Assembly: GCF_004365175.1 (NCBI RefSeq)
Contig: NZ_SOCE01000001.1
Location: 2,901,154 to 2,965,153 of the forward strand
DNA: 64,000 bases
Reading direction: 5' to 3'
DNA from: Kribbella voronezhensis
Lineage (GTDB): Bacteria > Actinomycetota > Actinomycetes > Propionibacteriales > Kribbellaceae
The notes below the pieces were generated by a model, which was given only the letters and a program-made list of their open reading frames with translations, did not search any database and was not told the DNA's origin. The stretch's first letter is position 1; each line of letters begins with the position of its first letter. Positions 8,172-16,972 of this stretch are shown here, piece by piece. Position numbers and translations under genes: made by a program.

Positions 8172-9110
8172 GTGGAGATGGTGGAGCTCGGGCGGACGGG
8201 GTTGCGGGTCAGCCGGCTGGGGTTGGGGCTGGCTTCGCTCGGTGGGATGTTCGCGGCGGTGCCGGAGCAGCAGGCGATCGCAACCATCGATCGCGCCTGG
8301 GAGCTGGGCATCCGGCTCTTCGACACCGCTCCGATCTACGGGTACGGACTGTCCGAGCAGCGCGCCGGTCTGGCTCTCCGCGGACGGCCGCGCAACGCCT
8401 TCGTCCTCTGCAGCAAGGTCGGCCGGCTGATCGAGCCCGGCGGCCCCGACATCCAGCCGATCTGGGCCGATCCACCACCCGGTCTCGGCCCGCGCCTGGA
8501 CTACTCGTACGCCGCGGTGCTGCGCTCGTTCGAGGAGAGCCTGACCCGGATGGGCATCGACCGCATCGACGTCCTGCACATCCATGACCCCGAGCTCGAC
8601 TTCGTCACCGCGTCCACGGAGGCCTACCGAGCGCTCACCGAGCTCCGCGACCGCGGCACGATCAAGGCGCTCTCGCTCGGCGTGAACCACGCGGACATTG
8701 CGGCGCGCTTCGTGCGAGCGACCGGTCGAGGACCCGACTGCATCCTGCTCGCCGGCCGCTACACGCTGCTCGACCAGTCCGGCGCGGACGACCTCCTGCC
8801 GCTGTGCCGCGACCTCGGCATCCCGGTCCTCGCCGCCGGCGTCTTCCACGGTGGCGCCCTCACCACCCCCGCGCTGGCCCCACGCATCGAGCGACTGCGC
8901 ACGCTTTGCCGACGGTACGGCGTACCGTTGCTGGCCGCCGCGGTTCAGTTTCCGTTGGGGCACCCGGCCGTGCCGGCCGTTGTCGTCGGGGCGCGGAGTC
9001 CGCAGGAGATCACGGAGGTGGCGCAGTTGCTCCACTGCGAGATTCCGGCCGAGCTCTGGGCCGCGCTGGAGCGGGAAGAACTGATTCCTGCGCGTGCCGC
9101 CACTGGTTAG
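8172..9110 (+). CDS. Aldo/keto reductase
   Basis: A 312-residue NAD(P)H-dependent TIM-barrel reductase, closest in appearance to the fucose/galactose dehydrogenase-like branch. Visible features: FDTAPIYGYGLSEQ with catalytic Asp and Tyr, SKVGRLI with the catalytic Lys, a DVLHIHDPE motif and a C-terminal VVVGARSPQEI cofactor segment. The start is GTG at 8172 or the ATG two codons later. Divergent from the cupin gene with about 80 bases between. Substrate not identifiable. Confidence 0.92.
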   Translation: MEMVELGRTGLRVSRLGLGLASLGGMFAAVPEQQAIATIDRAWELGIRLFDTAPIYGYGLSEQRAGLALRGRPRNAFVLCSKVGRLIEPGGPDIQPIWADPPPGLGPRLDYSYAAVLRSFEESLTRMGIDRIDVLHIHDPELDFVTASTEAYRALTELRDRGTIKALSLGVNHADIAARFVRATGRGPDCILLAGRYTLLDQSGADDLLPLCRDLGIPVLAAGVFHGGALTTPALAPRIERLRTLCRRYGVPLLAAAVQFPLGHPAVPAVVVGARSPQEITEVAQLLHCEIPAELWAALEREELIPARAATG

Positions 9111-9138
9111 CCGGAGCCGGAGTGGCTACGGTCGGTCC

Positions 9139-9480
9139 ATGCGGTACATGCTCCTGCACAAGACGAACGACAAGCTCGAAGCGGGCCTGCCGCCCGACGC
9201 CGACGTGCTGGCGCGGGCGGACGCGGTGCTGGAGGAGATGCGGCAAGCCGGCGTACTGCTGATCGCGGAAGGGCTGATGCCGAGTTCGCGCGGCGCCCGG
9301 ATCGCGTTTCCCGGCGGTGGTCCACGCGTCGTCGACGGACCGTTCACGGAGACCAAGGAACTGGTCGCCGGCGTCTCGATCATCCGGGTCGACTCCAAGG
9401 ACGAAGCCGTCCGCTGGGCCCTCCGCTTCGCCGAGGCCGACCCGGGCACCGAAATCGACATCCTCGAACTGGCCGGCTGA
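9139..9480 (+). CDS. YciI family (DGPF domain) protein
   Basis: A 113-residue protein of the YCII-related fold. It begins MRYMLLHKTNDKLEAG and has the signature VVDGPFTETKELVAGVSII. Such proteins are small ferredoxin-like dimers, often encoded near ECF sigma factors; catalytic function is not established. The ATG at 9139 matches the family's start, and upstream open sequence is not coding-like. A second, related copy is at 63558. Confidence 0.88.
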   Translation: MRYMLLHKTNDKLEAGLPPDADVLARADAVLEEMRQAGVLLIAEGLMPSSRGARIAFPGGGPRVVDGPFTETKELVAGVSIIRVDSKDEAVRWALRFAEADPGTEIDILELAG

Positions 9481-9569
9481 CCATCCGGCGCTCGCTGACC
9501 AGACTGGTCGGTGCCCGCCTTCGCGGTCCGCGCACCCGCCTCGTCGCGTCCGTGACTACATGCGAGCCA

Positions 9570-10733
9570 TTACTCCGCGAGGTTCACGGCTGCCCAGGCG
9601 GTGATGTCTTCGTGGCGGATGGCCGCGGCCATCAGGTCGGGGAAGAGGTCCGGGGTGCACGCGAAGGTGGGGATGCCCAGGTCGGTGAGCGCCGCCGCGT
9701 TGTCACCGTCGTACGACGGGGCGCCCGAGTCGGCGAGTGCCAGCAGCGCGATCACCTGTACGCCGGACTCCACCAGCGAGCGAGCCCGGCGCAACAGTTC
9801 CTCCCGTACGCCGCCCTCGTACAGGTCGCTGATCAGTACCAGCACCGTCTCGGCCGGCCGCGCGATCAGTCCCTCGCAGTACGCCAAGGCGCGGTTGATG
9901 TCCGTCCCGCCGCCGAGCTGGGTTCCGAAGAGCACGTCGACCGGGTCGTCCAACTGGTCCGTCAGATCGACCACGGCCGTGTCGAAGACGACCAGGCTGG
10001 TCCGCAGCGCGCGCATCGAGCCCAGTACGGCACCGAACAGACTCGCGTAGACGACCGATTCGGCCATCGACCCGGACTGGTCGATCGCCAGCACGATGTC
10101 GCGCTGGACGCTGTGGTTACGCCGGGCGTAGCCGACCAGCCGGTCCGGCACGATCGTCCCGAGCGACGGCGAGAAGTGCTTCAGGTTGGCCCGGATCGTC
10201 CGGTCCCAGTCGATGTCCGAGTGCCGCGGCCGGCCGGTCCGCCCGGCGCGGTCGAGCGCACCGGTCACGGCCGCCCGCGTCCTCTCGGCCAGACGTTGCT
10301 CGAGCTCGGCGACGACTCGGCCGACCACCTCGCGCGCCGTCTGCTTGGTCTCCTCGGGCATCACTTCGTTCAATGCCAGCAACGTGGTGACCAGGTGGAC
10401 GTCGGGCTCGACCGCGCCGAGGAGTTCGGGTTCCATCAGCAGCCGGGTGATCCCGAGTCGCTCGACCGCGTCGCGCTGCATCACTTGGACGACGGTGCTC
10501 GGGAAGTAGCCGCGGATGTCACCCAACCACCGCGCGACCCGAGGCGCCGACGAACCGAGGCCGGCCGACCGGCGCGTTCCGGTCTCGCCCGGCTCGGCGT
10601 CGTACAGGGCGGCGAGGGCCGCGTCGACCGACTTGTCGGCGGCCGACAACGTCGTACCGGTCTCCGGTTCGGCTTCGCTGCCGAGGACGAGGCGCCAGCG
10701 CCGCATCCGTTCGTCTTCGATGGCGATCTCCAT
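9570..10733 (-). CDS. vWA (MIDAS) domain protein of the MoxR operon
   Basis: Last gene of a five-gene operon. The 387-residue protein has an N-terminal helical region and a C-terminal von Willebrand A domain from about 210. The metal site is complete: DQSGS at 218-222, Thr277 in GGGTDIN and Asp303 in ISDLYEGG. MoxR ATPases typically act as chaperones on vWA partners. Start at the ATG at 10733; a GTG three codons earlier overlaps the DUF5682 stop and is also possible. In the operon it probably binds MoxR or DUF5682 with metal. Confidence 0.88.
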   Translation of the reverse strand: MEIAIEDERMRRWRLVLGSEAEPETGTTLSAADKSVDAALAALYDAEPGETGTRRSAGLGSSAPRVARWLGDIRGYFPSTVVQVMQRDAVERLGITRLLMEPELLGAVEPDVHLVTTLLALNEVMPEETKQTAREVVGRVVAELEQRLAERTRAAVTGALDRAGRTGRPRHSDIDWDRTIRANLKHFSPSLGTIVPDRLVGYARRNHSVQRDIVLAIDQSGSMAESVVYASLFGAVLGSMRALRTSLVVFDTAVVDLTDQLDDPVDVLFGTQLGGGTDINRALAYCEGLIARPAETVLVLISDLYEGGVREELLRRARSLVESGVQVIALLALADSGAPSYDGDNAAALTDLGIPTFACTPDLFPDLMAAAIRHEDITAWAAVNLAE

Positions 10734-10738
10734 CGCGG

Positions 10739-13003
10739 TCACACCCCCAGCAATCGGGCGACGGCCGGCAGCACCGTGGCGGCCAGTTCCTCGTCCAGTT
10801 CGTTGTCCTCGGCAACTACGCGGATGCGACCAGCAGGGCCGAGCCGGGAAGCCCGCGAGCCGATCGAGCGCCGCTCCGGTGGGGCGAAGGTGCCGAACGT
10901 CCTCCGCAGCAACGGCAGCACCTCGACGAAGTCGTCGTCGCGGATCCCCGCCAGCCACGAATCCACCAACGCCAGCAGATGCTCGTCGTGGATCAGCAGC
11001 AATCCACCACCGGCCAAGAACCCTTCGATGTAGCCGGCCGCATCGCCGGTCGGCGTACCGGGCGTCAGCACGCGGCCCAGTCGCAGCCCGACCTCGCGAG
11101 ATTCCAGCCGGGACGTGTCGAGCATCAACCGGGTCAGCCGCCCGGCGATCAGCGGCGGCACCGACGGCCGATCGCTCAGCCCTTCCAGCGTCGCCAGCCA
11201 TTCGCCGCGGACCTCGGCCGGCAGCAACGCCGTCGCGTCCTGGACGCCGTCGATCAACTCCAGCACCTTCGCCGCGGCCTCGGGGTCAAGCCCGTGCACG
11301 GTCCGCGCCAGCCCGGCACAGACCCGCGAAACCATCCGGCTCGCGACCGACCCGAGCCCGCCGGTGTCGCTGCCGCGCACATCGCCGTACCGCGCGGAGC
11401 GGGCCAATGCGGGCAGGGCAGCCATCAGGTGACCGACGTCGGCATCCTTGGCCGCCCTCGTATCCACCCCGGCCAGCAACGCCGGCAAAGCATCAGCCAG
11501 GTCAGCGAGCAACGAGCGCTCCAGGGCCGCCGTCACCGCAGCGAGCGTCGACGACTCGTCGGCGACCCTCAGCATCGTCGTGGTCGCCGCACCGAGCACC
11601 GTCGTACCGTGTGCGCCCGCAGCCACGAGATCCACCTCCAGCCCGGGATCCCAGCTCAGCGTCCACGTCTCGCGGAACGTCCCCTGGTTGCGGCGCTCGT
11701 CTGCCGTCGGCACACCCCAGTCGATCCCCAGGATCCGCAGCCGATGCAGCAGCCGCGACTTCTCCAGATCGTTCGGCTTCCGCAGATCGAGCTCGACCAC
11801 CCGCTCCACGGCGTCCCGCTTCAGCCGCAACCGTCGCGCCTGCGCAGCCAGGTCCGCCGCGACCGGCGCTTGCGGAGTAGCAGCCGGTACGGCGCCCAGC
11901 AACTCGCCGACCACGGCTTCCCGTGTCACCAGGTCAAGCAGTACGTCGTTTCCCCCGCACATCACCGCACGAGTCGCCTCGGTGACTTCGCTCAGTCCGG
12001 CCAGCGGCCGCTCACGCAGAGCCGCCAGCGTTTCGGCCAGCCGGACCGCCTCGATCACGTGAGCGCTGGACACCGGCAGGTCCTCGGCTCGCAGTACCCG
12101 GGCAACCTTCGAGAGCCAGCGGGTGGTGATCTGGTCGGGCGCGGTGAACAGGTGGTGATACCAGCCCGGTGAGGTGACTCCCGCGCCGTACCCACTGGCC
12201 GTCGCCAGCCGGCCATGCGTCCACGGCACCCAGGTGCACGCGACCTTCCGCTTCGGCAGGCCTTTCAGGATGCGGGCATCGTGAGTTGCCGGCGGCAACG
12301 GCAGCTCCAAGGCAGGCACGTGCCACGCGCCGCAGACCACGGCGATCCGTTCGAAGCCCTCCTTCAAAGCCTTCCGGATCACCGTCCGCATGTAGGCCTC
12401 CCGTTGCGCCTCCCGGCCGGTCGCCTCCTCGCCGATGCGTAGCTCGCCCATCGCCTCGGCGATCACGGTGAACGGCTCGGCGCCGTCGCGCCGGTGCTCG
12501 ATGACGTCGTCCCACCAACGCTCCGGATCGTCGTACCCACCCGCCTCGGCCAGCGTCGCCAGCGGATCGATCGACAGCCCGCGCCGGCCCGCCGACCCGG
12601 ACGACGCGAACTGCTGCGCGGCCGGGAGATCACAGAACCGAACCGGTACGCCGGCCGCCAGCGCGTACCGGATCGCCTGCCACTCCGGGCTGAACACCGC
12701 GAACGGCCAGAACGCCGCCCGCGTCGAGTCGTCCACCGCGTACGCCAGCAACGCGACCGGCGGAACCATCTCCTCGTCACCCGCCAACTCGACGATCTTG
12801 TCGGCCTCGGGCGGACCCTCGATCAGCACGATGTCCGGGCGCAGTTCGGCGAGCGCGGTCGCCAACGCCCGCGCCGACCCCGGCCCGTGATGCCTGATCC
12901 CGAACAACCGAACCGGGCCCCGCGCCTCGGCGCCGGACTCGATCCCGGCGCCCTCGCCGGTGGGTTCGGTGCGCGGCCCGGTGTCGGGGTCGGTCGTAGT
13001 CAT
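10739..13003 (-). CDS. DUF5682 family protein, TIKI/TraB-like N-terminal domain suspected
   Basis: A 754-residue cytoplasmic protein recognised as DUF5682 from its MoxR-operon setting and motifs. Residues 32-65 read RLFGIRHHGPGS then PDIVLIEGPPE; FCDLP lies at about 123 and VVCGAWHVPAL at about 222-232. Two invariant-looking histidines (38/39, 228) plus Glu62 echo the TraB/TIKI/EreA-like hydrolase layout, but that is inference. The rest is helical with an EGLSDRPSVPPLIAGRLTRL region. It overlaps moxR by ATGA and is followed directly by the vWA gene. Confidence 0.8.
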   Translation of the reverse strand: MTTTDPDTGPRTEPTGEGAGIESGAEARGPVRLFGIRHHGPGSARALATALAELRPDIVLIEGPPEADKIVELAGDEEMVPPVALLAYAVDDSTRAAFWPFAVFSPEWQAIRYALAAGVPVRFCDLPAAQQFASSGSAGRRGLSIDPLATLAEAGGYDDPERWWDDVIEHRRDGAEPFTVIAEAMGELRIGEEATGREAQREAYMRTVIRKALKEGFERIAVVCGAWHVPALELPLPPATHDARILKGLPKRKVACTWVPWTHGRLATASGYGAGVTSPGWYHHLFTAPDQITTRWLSKVARVLRAEDLPVSSAHVIEAVRLAETLAALRERPLAGLSEVTEATRAVMCGGNDVLLDLVTREAVVGELLGAVPAATPQAPVAADLAAQARRLRLKRDAVERVVELDLRKPNDLEKSRLLHRLRILGIDWGVPTADERRNQGTFRETWTLSWDPGLEVDLVAAGAHGTTVLGAATTTMLRVADESSTLAAVTAALERSLLADLADALPALLAGVDTRAAKDADVGHLMAALPALARSARYGDVRGSDTGGLGSVASRMVSRVCAGLARTVHGLDPEAAAKVLELIDGVQDATALLPAEVRGEWLATLEGLSDRPSVPPLIAGRLTRLMLDTSRLESREVGLRLGRVLTPGTPTGDAAGYIEGFLAGGGLLLIHDEHLLALVDSWLAGIRDDDFVEVLPLLRRTFGTFAPPERRSIGSRASRLGPAGRIRVVAEDNELDEELAATVLPAVARLLGV

Positions 13004-14079
13004 CCGCTGATGTCCCGGCAGGCGCGGTAGAAGTCGGACCAGCCTTCCCGCTCGCGCACCACCGTCTCGAGGTACTCCGACCAGACCACCCGGTCCGCCG
13101 ACGGATCCTTCACCACCGCGCCGAGGATGCCGCCCGCCACGTCGTACGAGCGCAGCACTCCGTCGCCGAAGTGCGCGGCCAGCGCGAGTCCGCCCGTCAC
13201 CACGCTGATCGCCTCTGCGGTCGAAAGCGTTCCCGAGGGCGACTTCACCGCAGTACGGCCGTCCTCCGTGCGACCAGCGCGCAACTCGCGGAACACCGTC
13301 ACCACCCGGCGGATCTCAGCCAGGGCGTCGTCGGGCTGCGGCAACTCGAGCGACGACCCCAGCTGCGAGACGCGCCGCGAGACGATCTCCACCTCGTCCT
13401 CGGCCGAGTCCGGCAATGGCAGGACCACCGTGTTGAACCGGCGCCGCAACGCGCTCGACAACTCGTTGATGCCCTTGTCCCGGTCGTTCGCCGTCGCGAT
13501 GACGTTGAATCCCTTGCGGGCCTGGACTTCCGTTCCCAGCTCGGCGATCGGCAGCGTCTTCTCCGACAGAATCGTGATCAGTGCATCCTGGACGTCCGAC
13601 GGCATCCGGGTCAGCTCTTCGATCCGGGCGATCTTCGCGTCCGCCATCGCCCGGTGCACGGGACTCGGCACGAGCGCGGCCTCACTGGGGCCCTGGGCAA
13701 TCAGTTGCGCGTAGTTCCAGCCGTACCGGATCGCCTCCTCGGCCGTGCCCGCCGTCCCCTGCACCAGCAGGGTGGAGTCGCCACTGATCGCCGCGGCCAG
13801 ATGCTCACTCACCCAGGTCTTCGCGGTTCCCGGTACGCCGAGCAGCAGCAGCGCGCGATCCGTCGCCAGCGTCGCCACCGCGACCTCGACCAGCCGCCGC
13901 GGACCGACGTACTTCGGCGTGATCTCGACCTCGGCGGCTTTCCCGCCGAGCAGATAGGTCACCACCGCGGCCGGGGACATCCGCCAGGCCGGCGGCCGGG
14001 GCCGGTCGTCCGAGGCGATCAGCGCGGCCAGCTCGTCGGCGTACTCGTCCTCGGCGTGCGGCCGCAGTACTTCAGTCAT
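13000..14079 (-). CDS. MoxR-type AAA+ ATPase
   Basis: A 359-residue AAA+ ATPase. Walker A is GVPGTAKT at 81-88; the Walker B-like segment is ARIEELTRM at about 151-159. Sensor 1 lies at IATAND (about 195-200) and an RRRF arginine-finger region at 212-215. MoxR ATPases remodel partner proteins, often with vWA subunits. Both gene junctions are four-base ATGA overlaps (with DUF5691 upstream and DUF5682 downstream), so the three products are made together. Confidence 0.92.
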   Translation of the reverse strand: MTEVLRPHAEDEYADELAALIASDDRPRPPAWRMSPAAVVTYLLGGKAAEVEITPKYVGPRRLVEVAVATLATDRALLLLGVPGTAKTWVSEHLAAAISGDSTLLVQGTAGTAEEAIRYGWNYAQLIAQGPSEAALVPSPVHRAMADAKIARIEELTRMPSDVQDALITILSEKTLPIAELGTEVQARKGFNVIATANDRDKGINELSSALRRRFNTVVLPLPDSAEDEVEIVSRRVSQLGSSLELPQPDDALAEIRRVVTVFRELRAGRTEDGRTAVKSPSGTLSTAEAISVVTGGLALAAHFGDGVLRSYDVAGGILGAVVKDPSADRVVWSEYLETVVREREGWSDFYRACRDISG

Positions 14080-15476
14080 GACAGCTCCTCGTACATTTCC
14101 CGGCGGAAGATCAGGGTCTCGACGAGACGCAGCCGCCAGGTGTCTTCCTCACCGGTCGGCTCGCGAGTGATCGGATGGTTCAGTACCTCGGGCGGTACGG
14201 CGCGGGCCGCGATGCTCGCCAGACGAGCCCACTTGCGGCCTGTTCCCACCTTCATGAGCAGGTCGAGCACCATTTGGCCGAGCGCCGGCGGCCACGGAAC
14301 CGGCAACCCGCCGACCAGCTCCGCAAGATCGACCTGGGCGCGCAGTACTTCGAGCGCCGGCACCCATTCGTCGTCGGGCAGCACCCGCAGCAACTCGGCG
14401 ATCCTGTTGCCCGTGGCAGCCTTGGTCTGCAGCAACGCACGAGCCCACTCGACGTTCCGCTCGCGCACGGCCGCTTCGGCCCAGGCCACCTGCAGTACTT
14501 CGGGAGCGCATCCCTCGACCGTCAGCTGCAGATACTCCGGCTCGGAGGCCGCCAGTGGCGCCGCGGCGAGGATCTGCCGGAACCACCAAGCGCGTTTGCC
14601 GATCCCCTCCTGCGGCTGCGGATCGATCCCGTCCCGCTGCATCGCCGCGTCGACCCGCGAGGGCAAGGTCACCGCGAGAACACCCTGACTGACCATCAGG
14701 TGCGACCTCACCCGCGCCGCCATCCGTTCGCCGTACTGCGAACCAGGCAGCCGCGCGAGCAAGGCGGCCGCGGCCCGGCGGACCTCCTTCGATCGGTCGT
14801 CGAGCGCCGCCTCGAAAAACTCCTCGTCCGCCAGGGACAACTCGCTGCCCAAGAGGGTAAGGAACTCGACCCTGGTCGGCGCCACCTCGGCCGGCCAGAC
14901 CTCACGAAGGGCCTCCAGTGCGGCGATGGGATCGCGGCGACGCAACTCGCGCAACCAGCTCCGGCGCTGGATCGCGTTGCCGTGCGTCCAGATCTCGACC
15001 TTGTTGCTGTCAGCAACCGCTTCGTGCAGGAACCGCCACTCCGGGTTGAGCTCGGCGAGCCAACTCGCCCGCCGCCCGGCCGCCTTGACCACCAACGGCC
15101 TGTACTCCGAGCGTCCGCGGGCGTAGTCGGCCAGGGCGGGCAGGTGCTCGGGCGGCACCCCCCAGCCGCGGGCGTCGGCGGCCCGCAACCACTCCCCGAG
15201 CGCTGCCGTCTGGAACCCACCGAGCATCGCGGCCAGCCGTCGGACGGCGGCCCGGCGCGGCAAGGGTTTGTCCTCACCTGTTGCTTGCGGCAACGGCTCC
15301 AACCCTTCGAGCGGCTTCCGCCCCGCGCGTTTGTAGACGGTCGCTAGCGCTGCGGCGTCCAGCAGTCCACCGTCACCGAGCTGCTCCCGGATCGACTCCG
15401 GCAACTCGTCGAAATGCGCCGGCCGCCGCTCCGTCCCGAGCAACGCCGAACTCACCAACCCGTCCCAGCCCCTCAC
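14076..15476 (-). CDS. DUF5691 family protein
   Basis: A 466-residue soluble, helix-rich protein starting with RGWDGLVSSALLGTERRP, which is typical of DUF5691. Later segments such as EEFFEAALDDRSKEVRRAAAALLARLPGSQYG look like HEAT-type repeats, suggesting a scaffold role. No catalytic motif is visible. It starts with GTG at 15476 and overlaps moxR by ATGA; 115 bases separate it from the SWIM gene. Confidence 0.8.
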   Translation of the reverse strand: MRGWDGLVSSALLGTERRPAHFDELPESIREQLGDGGLLDAAALATVYKRAGRKPLEGLEPLPQATGEDKPLPRRAAVRRLAAMLGGFQTAALGEWLRAADARGWGVPPEHLPALADYARGRSEYRPLVVKAAGRRASWLAELNPEWRFLHEAVADSNKVEIWTHGNAIQRRSWLRELRRRDPIAALEALREVWPAEVAPTRVEFLTLLGSELSLADEEFFEAALDDRSKEVRRAAAALLARLPGSQYGERMAARVRSHLMVSQGVLAVTLPSRVDAAMQRDGIDPQPQEGIGKRAWWFRQILAAAPLAASEPEYLQLTVEGCAPEVLQVAWAEAAVRERNVEWARALLQTKAATGNRIAELLRVLPDDEWVPALEVLRAQVDLAELVGGLPVPWPPALGQMVLDLLMKVGTGRKWARLASIAARAVPPEVLNHPITREPTGEEDTWRLRLVETLIFRREMYEELS

Positions 15477-15591
15477 AACCCCGTCACCCTCCCGCCACCG
15501 CGGCCACTCGAGCCGGCGCCGCAGCTCAACGCGCCACCGCGCCGTCCACCCGCCCCTCGGCTCCCGACCCGGATCGCGAGCGGAGCCCGGC

Positions 15592-16902
15592 TCATGACAG
15601 CACCACCGGGCGGTCGGTGTGCCAGCAGGTCATCGGTTTGAAGCCCGCGCGATTCCACTCGCCGGCAACGGTGATCGGGTCGCCCGCCGAGACGGCGAGC
15701 AGCTTCCACGGATCCACGCCCGGCAGCAGTTCCAGCCCGCCGGTCTCGTCGACCAGGGCCCAGCCGTCGCCGTTGCGCGCTGGTCGCACATCGGCCAGCA
15801 CCAAGGGCCAGCGTTCGTTCCACGGGTCGGCCGCGAGCGACTCGACGTACGAGGCCAGGGCCTGTTTCGCGGTGAAGCCGCTCGGGCGCGGCCCGGGCAG
15901 ACGTGGCGCCGACTGGGTGAGCAGCGCGCGCATCGGCAGGACGCCGGGGTAGAAGGACAGTACGCCGGGGACGAGCTCGCCGGGGCGGCCCGGCAACGGA
16001 TCGAGCTGGCGGCCACCCGCGGCGAAGTTCAGGATCAGGGCGAGTCTGCCGGTCGAAGCGCCGCGCAACCACACCCGCCGTACGGTCAGGTGGTCGTCGG
16101 GCTCGATCACGCGGCCGAGCACGAGCCAGTCGTCCTCGACCTTCTCGCCTTCGGCCAGCACTCGCGCGGTCTCGACGGTCCAGCCGATCCGCGACTGCAC
16201 GGTGTCCGCGAGCGACGGCGGCAACTCCGCCAGCCGCGCATGGGCCGACACGGTGAGGTGGATCAGCGAGAGCTCCTCCAGCAGCTCACCCGGCCAACCG
16301 TGGCCCCGGCCGACGACGCCCGCCGCCCGGCGTACGGAACCTGCAACGCCCGGCGCCTGCGCGTCCACCATCCGCGCGGCGAGGCGGCTCAGCTCGGCGG
16401 ACCCGCGCTGCTCGAAGCCGCTCAGCCCCTGCCGCACCTGATCGTCCAGCCAGCCGCGCAACTCGGCCATCCCACCCGCGACGCGCTCCATCCGGCGGGC
16501 CACCCGCTGCTGCGCCGCGAGCGGATCGACCACCTCACCAGGCTTCTTCTCCGCGCGCTCGGCCGCACGATCTGCTCGATTCGCGCGCTCTTCGACCCAC
16601 TCGGTCACCCACGGCGGTTCGCTGCCGGCGGCGATCAGGTTCGTGGACCACTGCAGGAGCAGCCCGAGTGCGTGCTTGCAGGGGAACTTCCGGCTCGGGC
16701 AGCTACAGCGATACGCGGGACCGCTCAGGTCGACGATCGTCTGGTACGGCTTCTTGCCACTGCCCTGACAAAGCCCCCAGACAGCCCGCTCCGAACTGCC
16801 CTGCTCCGACCACTTGGCCGGATTCGCCTGGCTCTGCCCCGCCTTGGCCGAGGCGGCATCAGGGGCAAGCGCCAGCACCCGCTCGACATCCCAAGGCCCC
16901 AC
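15592..16902 (-). CDS. SWIM zinc-finger protein, first gene of the MoxR operon
   Basis: A 436-residue protein with the SWIM motif YRCSCPSRKFPCKHALGLLL (CxC...CxH), a zinc finger expected to bind DNA or protein. I place the start at the GTG at 16902: the family usually opens with a W-x-x-E-Q/R-V-L-A-L-A-P-D-A motif (here GPWDVERVLALAPDAASAKAG), and a run of Gs (GGGGGTGTC) precedes it. The frame stays open upstream, but that part is antisense to the MFS coiled-coil tail. The rest is helical with no known fold. Confidence 0.85.
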   Translation of the reverse strand: MGPWDVERVLALAPDAASAKAGQSQANPAKWSEQGSSERAVWGLCQGSGKKPYQTIVDLSGPAYRCSCPSRKFPCKHALGLLLQWSTNLIAAGSEPPWVTEWVEERANRADRAAERAEKKPGEVVDPLAAQQRVARRMERVAGGMAELRGWLDDQVRQGLSGFEQRGSAELSRLAARMVDAQAPGVAGSVRRAAGVVGRGHGWPGELLEELSLIHLTVSAHARLAELPPSLADTVQSRIGWTVETARVLAEGEKVEDDWLVLGRVIEPDDHLTVRRVWLRGASTGRLALILNFAAGGRQLDPLPGRPGELVPGVLSFYPGVLPMRALLTQSAPRLPGPRPSGFTAKQALASYVESLAADPWNERWPLVLADVRPARNGDGWALVDETGGLELLPGVDPWKLLAVSAGDPITVAGEWNRAGFKPMTCWHTDRPVVLS

Positions 16903-16972
16903 GACACCCCCAACCGCCTCTAGAGCAACCTGTGAGTCGAGAGCATGCCATCCGCCGCCGACAGCCGCTCCA

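Noticed and set aside
8094..9035. Extension of the cupin frame across the aldo/keto reductase gene
   Set aside because: It is antisense to a well-supported reductase; the cupin fold starts at 8093.
9552..11033. Long plus-strand frame over the vWA gene
   Set aside because: Antisense to the MIDAS-containing gene and without recognisable features.
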